The notes under the pieces are model-generated. The model was not told the DNA's origin. It worked only from the letters and a program-made list of their open reading frames with translations, and did not search any database. The translations under genes were made by a program, and so were the position numbers. Below are positions 26,581 to 35,989 of a stretch of 64,000 nucleotides of DNA, one piece after another. Within the stretch, counting starts at the first letter, position 1. Each line of letters begins with the position of its first letter. Where the stretch lies: positions 1 through 64,000 of the IMG/VR virus record IMGVR_UViG_3300024343_000009, one strand, 5' to 3'. The stretch is from a virus.

Positions 26581-28355
26581 TGTTAGCATATGATTTGATA
26601 GACGGAGGCGGCGGAGTCCCAACAGCACCAGTTCCAGCAGACTATAAGCTGCCATGGATATCTGTTAAGGCAGTATCCCTTACATCAATAGAAATTACAC
26701 TGGGGTCACCAAACGCTACACCTGGAAGCTATGGAGGATCAATAACTACTTTATCTTTTAATGATCCAGATTTTACCTTCACATCTACTTCTCCAGTAAT
26801 TACAAAAATTGGACTGGTCCCTGGACAAAAATATAATATACGTGCAAGATCTTATAGCGGACTAAATGCAACTGGAATGTATGGTGACTACATAACAGAT
26901 ACGTTTACTATGCCAGCATATAATCCGCTTACTGGGATTGTTTCTACAACAACTCCAGTCCTCACTCCTCCAGGATCCACTGGAACAAATCCTACAGTAT
27001 CCTCTGGTAACGGAGTTCAATTAAATAATACTGGATCAGCAGATACTGGAGAAGATGACGCAGTACCAGTTCAATATGTTACTGGATCCTCATCTGCCGT
27101 TAGCGGTAATAGACAGGTTGAAAAGTCTTTATTTAGAGTTACAAATAATTCACCTGATCCTACTGCATACTCTATTGCTACTAAAGACTTTGAGATATCT
27201 ACCTCATACTCACATTATACTTTTGGAACAGGAATGTTTTTTCAAAGTAGTGTTTCAGATGTTAATGCAGCAGGAGGAATGGGATTCTTTACAGATTCGT
27301 TGGGAAAGAACGGATACTACGTATTGCTACAGACTACTTCTAATCTATCAAAAACAGATGATAAAGAAGTAAAAATAATTAAAGTTGTAAACGGTAAGAA
27401 AAAGATTTTAAATGATACTCAAAAAAATAATGCTAAAACGTTAACAGGAATTTTAGGAGCTACATCTTATAAGGTTGACATAAAAGTAAAATGTACTGCA
27501 ACTGTAAGAGTCATTGATGTTTATATTAATAACTTTAAGATTACAGCAACAGATACAAATTCTCCTACTAGCACTGATCCAGTAGATAAGGTTTTGCCAA
27601 TAACTTCTAATGTATCAATGTGTGCAACAACAGGATCAGCTTATTATGACTATGTATACGCAATGCCGATAGAAGAAGCTCAATACAATTCTGGCATTAT
27701 GCAAAATGTATATAACGGCCAATTTAATAATACAATGTTGAGCTTTTTATACGGAGAAAAAGTTTTAAGTAATTTTAATAAGACAACTATTTCAAATGGA
27801 AAGCTTGAAGAGTTTGGAACTGTAGCAAGAGAGCTTAGAAAAGTAAGCATTAAATATGAATCTCGTCCAGGATATCCATTATACCCAAGCTTAGGAATAA
27901 ATAAATTTGTTAATGTCTTAGGTTCTAGATTGACCTCATTTGGAGCAGAAGTGTATTTAATTAATAATGCTGGAACTTGGGTGCCTCTAGATGACTCCTC
28001 ACTGCATTCATTTAGCGTAATCGGTAACTATGTGGTAACTTCGGGTCAGCATGAATACACTGATAAAACAATTAATGAATATTCAAACCCAGAGCCAGTC
28101 ATATTTCAATCCTCATGGATTCAAAAAGAAGATGATGCAAAGTCAATATCTAAATGGATAAAAGATCTATGGTCAAAACAACAGTCTGTTGTAAATATGC
28201 AAGTATTTGGAAACCCGCTGGTATCAGTAGGAGACATTATAACGATTAACTATCCGTCAAATAATTTAGACGGAAGCCAAAAGTTTGTTGTAATGAATGT
28301 AAATAATTCATTTAATGAGGGATTGGAGACATCAATTACAGCTAGGACATTATAG
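26580..28355 (+). CDS. Tail tip / fibre protein with FN3-like N-terminus (591 aa)
   Basis: I choose ATG 26580 because it overlaps the previous stop (TGATG) and has GAGGTG 11 nt upstream; a GTG at 26571 in the same frame lies only 2 nt from that site. Residues ~20-115 resemble a fibronectin type III domain (I-S-V-K-A-V-S-L-T-S-I-E-I-T-L, Y-N-I-R-A-R-S-Y-S). A second, jelly-roll-like domain spans ~185-380. The C-terminal part includes a short strand domain with G-D-I-I-T-I-N-Y-P. Likely part of the tail tip complex. Confidence 0.65.
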   Translation: MLAYDLIDGGGGVPTAPVPADYKLPWISVKAVSLTSIEITLGSPNATPGSYGGSITTLSFNDPDFTFTSTSPVITKIGLVPGQKYNIRARSYSGLNATGMYGDYITDTFTMPAYNPLTGIVSTTTPVLTPPGSTGTNPTVSSGNGVQLNNTGSADTGEDDAVPVQYVTGSSSAVSGNRQVEKSLFRVTNNSPDPTAYSIATKDFEISTSYSHYTFGTGMFFQSSVSDVNAAGGMGFFTDSLGKNGYYVLLQTTSNLSKTDDKEVKIIKVVNGKKKILNDTQKNNAKTLTGILGATSYKVDIKVKCTATVRVIDVYINNFKITATDTNSPTSTDPVDKVLPITSNVSMCATTGSAYYDYVYAMPIEEAQYNSGIMQNVYNGQFNNTMLSFLYGEKVLSNFNKTTISNGKLEEFGTVARELRKVSIKYESRPGYPLYPSLGINKFVNVLGSRLTSFGAEVYLINNAGTWVPLDDSSLHSFSVIGNYVVTSGQHEYTDKTINEYSNPEPVIFQSSWIQKEDDAKSISKWIKDLWSKQQSVVNMQVFGNPLVSVGDIITINYPSNNLDGSQKFVVMNVNNSFNEGLETSITARTL

Positions 28356-28372
28356 TCTGTAAATGGTATAAT
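28344..28372 (+). promoter_or_regulatory. Leaderless promoter inside the tail operon
   Basis: AGGACA (28344-28349), 17 nt, TATAAT (28367-28372), then 6 nt to the ATG at 28379. Only an A-run precedes the start and no ribosome-binding site is present. Confidence 0.65.
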
Positions 28373-28378
28373 AAAAAA

Positions 28379-28774
28379 ATGGCAACTGAGAGAGTATCAA
28401 CCACAAGCGTAACAGCAGACGCACCTATTGCCCTATATACAAATTCTCCAGAAAATGCAGATTTAAGCACGAACTACAAAAAGTTGATACCTGGTAATTC
28501 CGTGGGAGCAATGTATCTTGCTTCAAACGATATAGGGTATAATGAAATAGACGGAACAACTATTGCCATAGAAGAAAGCTCTGCATCATCAGGAGCAGAA
28601 GGTGGTGAGTCTGCAGCAACGGCTGCTGCCCCATCTCTTTCAGATATACAGGTAATCTCAAGAGAAGTTGTATATGATTCAGCAGGCAATCCATCTGTTC
28701 AAGTCGTATTTAAAATTAAAAATTCAAGTGATAAAAAATTAAAAGGAATTAATGCAAGAGTGGAGCTATTATGA
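28379..28774 (+). CDS. Hypothetical tail protein with acidic Ser/Ala/Gly linker (131 aa)
   Basis: An N-terminal ~65-residue strand-rich domain (A-P-I-A-L-Y-T-N-S-P, N-S-V-G-A-M-Y-L-A-S-N-D) is joined by a low-complexity Ser/Gly/Glu/Ala linker to a C-terminal strand domain (V-Q-V-V-F-K-I-K-N-S-S-D-K-K-L-K-G-I). The two-domain-plus-linker build fits a small virion connector. Its mRNA is predicted leaderless, and its stop overlaps the next start (ATGA). Confidence 0.65.
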   Translation: MATERVSTTSVTADAPIALYTNSPENADLSTNYKKLIPGNSVGAMYLASNDIGYNEIDGTTIAIEESSASSGAEGGESAATAAAPSLSDIQVISREVVYDSAGNPSVQVVFKIKNSSDKKLKGINARVELL

Positions 28775-29856
28775 TAACAAAGTTTGGTAAAAGATTTTTA
28801 ACAAGCCACCTAGCTGGATTAGTTGATTTTACAACAAAAGATATAGTTTTAGGAATAGGTGATACAACTCCTAATCAATATGGCAATGACACAAGATTAG
28901 ATTTTGAGTTTTATAGGCTACCAGCAACTTTAAGTAGCATAGATATTAGATCTGCAAACATAACAGGACTATCTACAAATGGATCATCTGTAACATATAC
29001 AGCAGAAAATAATTTTAGTCCAGGACAGACAGTAAAGATAACTGGAATTGTTCCAACTCAATATAATGTTTCATCTGCCGTGGTTACAACAGCAACAAAT
29101 TCAACATTTACAATATCATCAGCAGCATCAGGATCTTACGTATCTGGTGGTTACGCCTCTTCATATTCAGCAATATTTTCAGCCACAATACCGCAGGACG
29201 TATCTGGAGTTATATCTGAAATTGGATTATATCCAGGTTCAAGAAAATCAGCAAATAATTTTGATAGCAAGTTTATAACATCTTTTGATAATAATTTAAA
29301 CTGGACAGATGGTTCCTATAATCCAGGCATCACATATAACTCTGGAGCTTTTCAATCTAAAATTGGCGACAACATGATTACTGTAACTGCTTCAGCAAAC
29401 ACATCAAAAGAATATGGAAATTCACAAACCTACTATGATATTTCTGGATACAGTATAAATGATAGTATAGCTATTGCTTATAAAAAAGTTGATACAAATG
29501 TGTCTAAAATTAGAGTAAAGTTTTACAGTTCACCAACCTCTTATTGCTGGGTAGATTTTACTCCGCTATCTGGAACAGGTGACAAGATACAGTCTTTAAC
29601 TTTAAATAATTTGTTTTCAAACACAACAGCAACTCCTCCAGATCTTACATCAATAATTAAGGTAGGTATAGAGGTTACCGCAGGTTCAGGCGGAGCCACA
29701 ACTGTACACTTTGATGGGATTCGAATTAATGATGAAGACACATTTGATCCGTACTACGGTTTAATTAGCAGATCTGTTTTAACTGGATCTGATATATTAA
29801 CAAAAGTTTCTGGAAGACAAGTGGACATAGAATACAAGCTAGCTCTGGAGTTCTAA
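28771..29856 (+). CDS. Tail fibre/baseplate protein with inserted beta module (361 aa)
   Basis: The N- and C-terminal parts (G-L-V-D-F-T-T-K-D-I-V-L-G-I-G-D-T, Y-Y-G-L-I-S-R-S-V-L) form one domain. It is interrupted at ~65-130 by a module with V-T-Y-T-A-E-N-N-F, G-Q-T-V-K-I-T-G-I and S-G-S-Y-V-S-G-G-Y-A, and at ~165-335 by a jelly-roll-like domain. The first module recurs in the next gene, showing domain shuffling. Likely a fibre attachment protein. Confidence 0.65.
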   Translation: MITKFGKRFLTSHLAGLVDFTTKDIVLGIGDTTPNQYGNDTRLDFEFYRLPATLSSIDIRSANITGLSTNGSSVTYTAENNFSPGQTVKITGIVPTQYNVSSAVVTTATNSTFTISSAASGSYVSGGYASSYSAIFSATIPQDVSGVISEIGLYPGSRKSANNFDSKFITSFDNNLNWTDGSYNPGITYNSGAFQSKIGDNMITVTASANTSKEYGNSQTYYDISGYSINDSIAIAYKKVDTNVSKIRVKFYSSPTSYCWVDFTPLSGTGDKIQSLTLNNLFSNTTATPPDLTSIIKVGIEVTAGSGGATTVHFDGIRINDEDTFDPYYGLISRSVLTGSDILTKVSGRQVDIEYKLALEF

Positions 29857-32703
29857 ATGGCAGATGCATTAGGCGATTTAGCAATAGTTCCAGTAACGAG
29901 TAGTGATACTAATTACTTTTTGCGTAAAGTAACTGGATTAAAAATTGATAAAACTTATTCATTTAAATTTCAATGGGTTTTAGAGGATGGAACAGTAAGT
30001 GATTGGTCTCCAGGATATCAAATAGTAACTCCTACAGAAAGCATACCCACAGCCCCTTCAGCAGTAGTTCCTTCTACTTCAGTTGGTAATATTCCAGTAA
30101 CACTTTCTGCATTCCCAGCAAATGCTAAGCGTGTAGATATATATGTAATAGGTGGAATTTATGGATCAGGTAAAGTTGTTGATTCATTTTTGTCTGCGGG
30201 AACAAAAACAATTTCAATTTCAGAGCCAGGGGAATACTTAGTTACATTAATATCTGTTACTCCATCAGGCATTAATGGAACTCCAACAAATTCATTTGCA
30301 ATTACAGTTTCAGCAAGCAGCGTTGACACCACAGTTCTACCTGGAGCCCCTGCATCAGTTGTTGTAACAGGCTTTAATGAACCATCAGACCCATTAAATA
30401 GAACTGGGTATGTAAACATAAGCTTTACCGCAGGAAGCTCGGCAAAAGGACATACGATTGGTTTATGGACATCAAATCCAGGATCAAATGATCCAGTTAA
30501 AGTAATAACTGCCGACGGCACATCAACAAAAATTGATGGCTTGTTTGTAGGTTCAACATACTATTTTAAAGTAAGATCATTTAATCAATTTAATAACACC
30601 TCTTCCTGGGTTGCACCTCTTGCAAATTATCCAGTTACTATACCTGGAACAATACTGGTGCCTGGCGCAGTTACTATTTCTGGAACAGCTGCACCAAAAA
30701 GTATTGTAGTTTCATGGGGAGATCCATCAAGCAATGCATCTCTTGTAACAAATGGAGGGTATTATGAAGTAAATTTATATACCAATAGTTCTGGAACAGG
30801 ATCACCTATTGAAACTAGAAAAGCTTGGAGTAATCAAGCTTCTTTCTCAGGTTTAACAACAGGAGTTTCATATTGGGTTACAGTTAAACCATATACAGCA
30901 GGAAGCACACCTATTGCTGGAACTCTATCATCAGTTTATGGGCCATTAATTCCTACAGCAATTGATAACCCAGATTTAAAGGGCGACTTTATATTAGCAA
31001 GTAATCAGTTGCAAGTGGGTTCAACAAGCGGGGCAAACGATATACATTTAAGTGCATATACAAAAACTGTAGATTCACTATCCACAGCTGGAAGAATTTA
31101 TATTGGTGGTCCAGAAACTAGCGGAAGTGTTGCGGTAGGACTCTATAATAATTCGGGTACACCATTCTATGCAGATAACCTAGGAAGATTTTCATTAGGA
31201 GATAAACTAACATGGAGTGGTAATTTAGCTACACCAGCACTAAATATAAAAGGAACAATAGATGTAACTGGGCCAAGCACATTCTCTAGCTATGTACTAT
31301 CTGGTGCAACTAGCTCATCTTTTGTTGGAATTGGGTATCAGGTTCCATATAGACTTTCTAATACATTGCAAACTGGTGCAAATGGATTAACTGGTCTTGT
31401 AATTAATAGCAGTGGAACAGTTGCAAATAGTGATTATATAAAATCAGATGGAACATTTAGACTTGCCGCTGGCGCATTAACATTTAGCAGCGGAGTTCTT
31501 GCGGTAACTGGAAATATTACAGCAAATGCTATTGCGGCTAATACAGACATTAGTGGAGCAACGGGAACTTTTACTGGGCCTTTGAGCGTAGGAACAACCA
31601 CTCTTGCAAATATTACAGGGGCATCTTCTGTAACAGTAAATAGCGTTACTAGAGTAAGATTTATTGCTGAAAATGCTTTAAGAGCAAATGATTCTGTTAC
31701 TATAAGTGGTATTGCACAAAACCAAGTCTTTGCTTACTGGGCTGGACCAGGAAATACTAATCCAGTATATAATTATTTTAATAATCCATTTAATTTAGGA
31801 ACAGTAACTGTTTATGAAGCAGGTGCAACCTATTTTGATATTCAAAGCAGTGTAACTGGAACGTATACTTCTGGTGGAACAGCAACTGGAACTGCCTTTA
31901 GAGTAAGTTCTACTGGATTAGTTAGAGGCGCAGCAGGACAAATTGGTGGTTGGGTTATTGATGTAACTAAATTAAGAAGCGCATCAGGCTCAATATCTTT
32001 AGATCCAATAACCCCACAGATAACAATACAAGGATCTGGTGGGTACTCTGGATATAATATAACACTTGCACCTCCAACAGGAATAACAGCAGGATCAACA
32101 TTTTCTGTAACTCCAGCAGGATATCTTACTTCAACAAGTGGTAGTATTGCTGGCTGGTCAATTGGATCAAGCGCTATTTCTAAATCTACTACCTATACCG
32201 ACCCAACCTTTGGTCTAACAACTTTAACAACTACACTCGGATCTTCTGGAAATATTACTATATCATTAGATACAGGCTCAGACTTCTTAAAAAATTCTTT
32301 ATTCGTTGTAAAGAGTACAGCAAGCGAAACTCAAATAGGTCCCTCATATATAAATATGCAAATTGCAGCAGTTCCTGCTTTTTCAGTTCCATCTGGAAGC
32401 ATGTACATGGGTGTGTCAGCTTTGTCGCCAAGTTCATATTCAATATATTGGCAAGGATCATCACAGTCATCTGGGTATTCATCCTTTAAATGGCAATGGC
32501 TTAATTATCAAGGTGCCGAACGAACAGCAAATACTGCAGGAGCACAAGGATATGATACACTTCCTCAAAACGTAAGACCTTTGGTTGTAGATACGCAAGG
32601 TTATCAATGGCTTGGAGCAACAAATTATTTTTCAACAACCCAAACAACAACACCGTCAACTGGCACAGGGCAAGATGGCGACTTCTTCTTTAGTACAGCG
32701 TGA
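29857..32703 (+). CDS. Long tail fibre with fibronectin type III domains (948 aa)
   Basis: The first ~370 residues carry three or four FN3-type repeats (T-Y-S-F-K-F-Q-W-V-L-E-D-G, S-T-Y-Y-F-K-V-R-S-F-N, V-S-Y-W-V-T-V-K-P-Y-T). Then comes a beta-solenoid-like region with repeated I-G-G-W-x-I / I-A-G-W-S-I motifs near residues 695-770. The S-G-T-Y-T-S-G-G-T-A module shared with the previous gene lies at ~585-685. The end, G-D-F-F-F-S-T-A, resembles short trimerisation ends of phage fibres. Expected to be the main side or tip fibre shaft. Confidence 0.72.
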   Translation: MADALGDLAIVPVTSSDTNYFLRKVTGLKIDKTYSFKFQWVLEDGTVSDWSPGYQIVTPTESIPTAPSAVVPSTSVGNIPVTLSAFPANAKRVDIYVIGGIYGSGKVVDSFLSAGTKTISISEPGEYLVTLISVTPSGINGTPTNSFAITVSASSVDTTVLPGAPASVVVTGFNEPSDPLNRTGYVNISFTAGSSAKGHTIGLWTSNPGSNDPVKVITADGTSTKIDGLFVGSTYYFKVRSFNQFNNTSSWVAPLANYPVTIPGTILVPGAVTISGTAAPKSIVVSWGDPSSNASLVTNGGYYEVNLYTNSSGTGSPIETRKAWSNQASFSGLTTGVSYWVTVKPYTAGSTPIAGTLSSVYGPLIPTAIDNPDLKGDFILASNQLQVGSTSGANDIHLSAYTKTVDSLSTAGRIYIGGPETSGSVAVGLYNNSGTPFYADNLGRFSLGDKLTWSGNLATPALNIKGTIDVTGPSTFSSYVLSGATSSSFVGIGYQVPYRLSNTLQTGANGLTGLVINSSGTVANSDYIKSDGTFRLAAGALTFSSGVLAVTGNITANAIAANTDISGATGTFTGPLSVGTTTLANITGASSVTVNSVTRVRFIAENALRANDSVTISGIAQNQVFAYWAGPGNTNPVYNYFNNPFNLGTVTVYEAGATYFDIQSSVTGTYTSGGTATGTAFRVSSTGLVRGAAGQIGGWVIDVTKLRSASGSISLDPITPQITIQGSGGYSGYNITLAPPTGITAGSTFSVTPAGYLTSTSGSIAGWSIGSSAISKSTTYTDPTFGLTTLTTTLGSSGNITISLDTGSDFLKNSLFVVKSTASETQIGPSYINMQIAAVPAFSVPSGSMYMGVSALSPSSYSIYWQGSSQSSGYSSFKWQWLNYQGAERTANTAGAQGYDTLPQNVRPLVVDTQGYQWLGATNYFSTTQTTTPSTGTGQDGDFFFSTA

Positions 32704-32708
32704 TATAA

Positions 32709-34829
32709 ATGCCTAGTATATGGAGAAAAACTGGCGGAAGCTGGGTTAAACTTAAAACAGTTTATAGAAAAACTGGTGGAAGCTGGCAGTCTGTAAAAAG
32801 AGTGTGGAGAAAAACAGCAGGAGCTTGGCAACTTGTTTTTTTGCAAGCGCTAACTCCATCAATTCAAACTAAAGTTACTATATCAGCTTCAACTTCTGCT
32901 ACTCAAACCAGAACTCTTGTCGGAAGAGTTTACTTCTGGTCTAATGCTACGGGGGTAACTTATCAGTTTGCAAAAAGCATAAACGATATATCTTATACAA
33001 ACATCACTGGTGCATCAGGAACATCAACAAACCCTTCATCTGGTGGAAGCAATACCAATGATCAATATTTTTTAAGTCAATCTGATTTAACACCAAATAC
33101 AACAAATTATTATAAATATATCTCTAAGGCAGTCAATTCAACTTTTGGAACAGAGCAAACATCTTCTTCGGATTCTATAGCAATAGAAGCCCCAAGAGAC
33201 TTATCTCTTTCTGCAACAAAGACATCTAAGACCGTAACGGTAAATTTTACAAATGACACCTACTCTGGAAGATACGAATATCAATATAAAAAAACTGCAG
33301 ACACTGCGTGGAGTTCATCTTTTTATGTAGCACCTGGTGCAACTGAAACATCTTTTACTGTTAGTTCTTTAGATAGCAGCACTAATTATAGCTTCCAGGT
33401 AAGAGGCTGGACTGGAACCGCTAATGGTTACGGATATTATGGAAACTGGGCTACTGTATCAGCAACAACAAATGCTCCCGCTGTGCCAAATCCGCCAACA
33501 AACATTACTTATAATACAATATCAAAAGACTCATATTTTATTCAATGGACATCTCCAGTTACTGATGCAACACATGATGCAGCAACAGGATTTGATTTTG
33601 GTTCAAGCTCTAGCAATACAACTCAGCCAGCAACAGAGGTAACCGCCGCTGGAGTTTCAAACACTCAATGGAAAACTATTACAATAGTAGATAGACCAAA
33701 CAACAATGAACTAATAAGCAGCCTAGCAGCTGGCACAACATACTACGGTTGGGTTAGATCAAGAAATGCAGGAGGAGTTTCTGCATGGGCAGTAGGAGCA
33801 GCTGTTACAACAACTGCATTAAAACCACCAAATAATATAACTGGTCTTGCAAAAGATACGACTGTAGATTCAGAAACAAGTTTAAAATTTACTTGGACAG
33901 CTGGCGCTGCTACGAGTACAAATGGAGCCGCAACAAGCTTTATGTATTCTTACAACACCTCAAATACTGCCCCTACAGATGGAGGCACATATGAAACAGC
34001 TGACTCTACAACAAACGTTACTTTAACAGGCTTAACAGCAAATACAACCTATTTTATTTTTATTAAAGCAAAAAATGCTGACGGACTATCAAGCACTTGG
34101 GTTAGCGCAAGTGGAAAAACAAAAGCAACAGCAAATCCTCCAGGTCCCGTAGCAACTGCTTCTGCAGGAAATGCATCACAATCAGGATTTAGATTTTCTT
34201 GGACACAAGGAACTGGAGGAAATCCTACAACATATTTAATTGCATTAAGCACATCAACTACAGAGCCAACTAGTGAAAATATTTTTAGCTATGATAATTT
34301 TTATTATGAATCAGGGACTGGAACAAACTATACATTTTCAGGTCTTTCCTCTAGTACAACTTATTATTGTTGGGTAAAAGCTAGAAATGCAGACGGTACA
34401 TCAACTTCTGTTAGAAGAACGGCAACGACAGCTGCTGCTCCAACTGTAGGAGCCCCATCATGGACTTCGGCAACAAACTTTCAAAGAGTCACATCTGGCA
34501 CGGCAAACTTTAGGTGGGGGTGGGGAAATACAGGCACACTATCTCCAACAACTGGAACTTATACAACAATGACTAGAAACGGAATGTTTTGGGAATTTTA
34601 TACATCGCTTACTGGTACAACCCCTTCCAACTCAGGATATAAATCTCAAACTACAACAAATGACAATAGAGTAGCCGTAAATGGAACTAACTTTCCCTAT
34701 TTATTGTGGAGTGCGGGTACATCTCCAGATGTTACTTATAGCGCCAATCCAAGATATGTTAGAGTTCAAGCTGACTCCTATGATTATGAAGGAAAATTTT
34801 GGCAGTCTGCATGGACGGCACGAATATGA
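32709..34829 (+). CDS. Fibronectin type III fibre protein with triple N-terminal W-R-K-T-G-G-S-W repeat (706 aa)
   Basis: Residues 4-44 contain three copies of a ~15-residue unit (W-R-K-T-G-G-S-W, Y-R-K-T-G-G-S-W, W-R-K-T-A-G-A-W), probably an anchor to a threefold tail structure. At least four FN3-like domains follow, with Y-E-Y-Q-Y-K-K, Y-S-F-Q-V-R-G-W, T-T-Y-Y-G-W-V-R-S-R-N-A-G and T-T-Y-Y-C-W-V-K-A-R-N-A-D-G signatures. The C-terminal ~120 residues are unlike the rest and may be the tip. FN3 domains in virions are thought to bind surface polysaccharides weakly. Confidence 0.7.
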   Translation: MPSIWRKTGGSWVKLKTVYRKTGGSWQSVKRVWRKTAGAWQLVFLQALTPSIQTKVTISASTSATQTRTLVGRVYFWSNATGVTYQFAKSINDISYTNITGASGTSTNPSSGGSNTNDQYFLSQSDLTPNTTNYYKYISKAVNSTFGTEQTSSSDSIAIEAPRDLSLSATKTSKTVTVNFTNDTYSGRYEYQYKKTADTAWSSSFYVAPGATETSFTVSSLDSSTNYSFQVRGWTGTANGYGYYGNWATVSATTNAPAVPNPPTNITYNTISKDSYFIQWTSPVTDATHDAATGFDFGSSSSNTTQPATEVTAAGVSNTQWKTITIVDRPNNNELISSLAAGTTYYGWVRSRNAGGVSAWAVGAAVTTTALKPPNNITGLAKDTTVDSETSLKFTWTAGAATSTNGAATSFMYSYNTSNTAPTDGGTYETADSTTNVTLTGLTANTTYFIFIKAKNADGLSSTWVSASGKTKATANPPGPVATASAGNASQSGFRFSWTQGTGGNPTTYLIALSTSTTEPTSENIFSYDNFYYESGTGTNYTFSGLSSSTTYYCWVKARNADGTSTSVRRTATTAAAPTVGAPSWTSATNFQRVTSGTANFRWGWGNTGTLSPTTGTYTTMTRNGMFWEFYTSLTGTTPSNSGYKSQTTTNDNRVAVNGTNFPYLLWSAGTSPDVTYSANPRYVRVQADSYDYEGKFWQSAWTARI

Positions 34830-35071
34830 TGTTTTCTTTATATGATAAAATAGGTATGGTTGAAGATCGGATAATAACAAAATCCAAAGAAAGAGATTTG
34901 CTGTGGGAAAAAATTAATTCAGAGGGTCTTTATTGGGAGGATATCCCAGACCATGAGTATATGAAGCAGATGGAAGTTTTCAGGGTAGTAATTAATGCTT
35001 TAATGGTAGAAAGAAATACCTTGTATGAAACGATAGAGAATGATATAATGGGTAAAGGAGGTCCACAATGA
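34826..35071 (+). CDS. Small coiled-coil protein (81 aa)
   Basis: I place the start at ATG 34826, overlapping the preceding stop (ATGA); an in-frame ATG follows at 34829 and a longer frame to 34799 would overlap the fibre gene more. Charged, helical: Y-D-K-I-G-M-V-E-D-R-I-I-T-K-S-K-E-R-D, then V-V-I-N-A-L-M-V-E-R-N-T-L-Y-E-T-I. The two genes after it are also short helical proteins, so the trio may be tail accessory or assembly factors. Confidence 0.6.
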   Translation: MMFSLYDKIGMVEDRIITKSKERDLLWEKINSEGLYWEDIPDHEYMKQMEVFRVVINALMVERNTLYETIENDIMGKGGPQ

Positions 35072-35292
35072 CTTATGAACTAGGAAATGAAGAAAAAATT
35101 AATATGGTAAATCAGCATATTAAAAACTTAAGCTACTCTAAGTATGATTTAGAGCTATCAAAGCTGGAGGCTTTGGCAGTACACACAGCCGAAGAGGTTG
35201 CTGCTATGGCATATCAAAATCAAATAGATGAAGTTACATCTAAAATACTAAAATTAGAAGAAATTTTAGACACACTAGCCCCAACAGAATAG
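35068..35292 (+). CDS. Small helical protein (74 aa)
   Basis: Good ribosome-binding site (AAAGGAGG, within the end of the previous gene) and a 4-base overlap with it. Almost entirely helical with heptad-like leucines (L-S-K-L-E-A-L, I-L-K-L-E-E-I-L-D-T-L). Second member of the three-gene coiled-coil set. Confidence 0.6.
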   Translation: MTYELGNEEKINMVNQHIKNLSYSKYDLELSKLEALAVHTAEEVAAMAYQNQIDEVTSKILKLEEILDTLAPTE

Positions 35293-35302
35293 GGATATTA
35301 AA

Positions 35303-35473
35303 ATGGATAAAGCTGAATTAATTATAACTGCATTACAGCAAAGAATAGGTGAAATTGTCTCAAACTACGAGACACAGATTGCAATTCTTCGTGCAGATAT
35401 AACGCAACAAATGCAAGAGTTTGAAGAAAAAGAAAAAGCAGTAAAAGAATTTCAAGATTCTTTAGAGGCATAA
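35303..35473 (+). CDS. Small coiled-coil protein (56 aa)
   Basis: ATG 35303 to TAA 35473. The product begins MDKAELIITALQQRIG and continues as one long helix with Q-Q-M-Q-E-F-E-E-K-E-K-A-V-K-E. Start follows GGGATATTAAA, a weak ribosome-binding site. Same build as the two preceding genes. Confidence 0.6.
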   Translation: MDKAELIITALQQRIGEIVSNYETQIAILRADITQQMQEFEEKEKAVKEFQDSLEA

Positions 35474-35486
35474 GGAGAAATAAAAA

Positions 35487-35906
35487 ATGGCATTTAATGA
35501 CGGAGAGCCAATTGACGCAGCCAAACTTGGCGCATTAGAAACATCTCTTGCAGAAATAAAAGCAAAGGTTCCTCAATTTGGATCCTCTACTACTAATATC
35601 TCAATTGACAATTCAAGCATTCAGAATGCTGTTGTTCCACAGATTTTTGGCGGGGTTAGCGGAGAAGTTTTAATTAATCCAGGACAAACTTCTACATTTA
35701 CAATTAATTATTCTGCAGCTAAACTAACATCACCACCTAAATCTATTATATTAACACCATATAGAAACTCTGGAATTGCACACAATCAGGCTTATGTTGT
35801 AAAGGATTCAGTTAGCAATACAACAGCACAGTGCAAAGTTTTTCAAGAAAAAGGCTATACTGCAGGTAAGACCTTGTTTTATTTCTTAGTAATTCAACAC
35901 TCCTAG
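35487..35906 (+). CDS. Hypothetical fibre-type protein (139 aa)
   Basis: Starts after AGGAGA. The N-terminal ~30 residues (M-A-F-N-D-G-E-P-I-D-A-A-K-L-G-A-L-E) form a helix of the kind that anchors small fibres. The C-terminal ~85 residues are strand-rich with I-N-P-G-Q-T-S-T-F-T-I-N-Y and a final Y-F-L-V-I-Q-H-S. It looks like a short fibre or decoration protein closing the virion operon, just before a terminator. Confidence 0.6.
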   Translation: MAFNDGEPIDAAKLGALETSLAEIKAKVPQFGSSTTNISIDNSSIQNAVVPQIFGGVSGEVLINPGQTSTFTINYSAAKLTSPPKSIILTPYRNSGIAHNQAYVVKDSVSNTTAQCKVFQEKGYTAGKTLFYFLVIQHS

Positions 35907-35908
35907 TA

Positions 35909-35936
35909 TTGACAATTTAAACCTATATGTTACAAT
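35909..35936 (+). promoter_or_regulatory. Promoter at the start of the DNA metabolism region, overlapped by a palindrome
   Basis: TTGACA (35909-35914), 16 nt, TACAAT (35931-35936). A 7-bp inverted repeat, ATGTTAC-N7-GTAACAT (35927-35947), covers the -10 and start site, as an operator would. Confidence 0.7.
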
Positions 35937-35948
35937 TACTGTAACATC

Positions 35949-35973
35949 AAAGTCACGTACCCGTGACTTTTTT
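35949..35973 (+). terminator. Terminator hairpin just downstream of the metabolism promoter
   Basis: AAAGTCACG (35949-35957), TACC loop, CGTGACTTT (35962-35970), then more T. It can end the structural operon. Because the promoter start site is near 35943, it would also be the first element of the new transcript. Confidence 0.8.
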
Positions 35974-35989
35974 CGTATTAAGGTAGACA

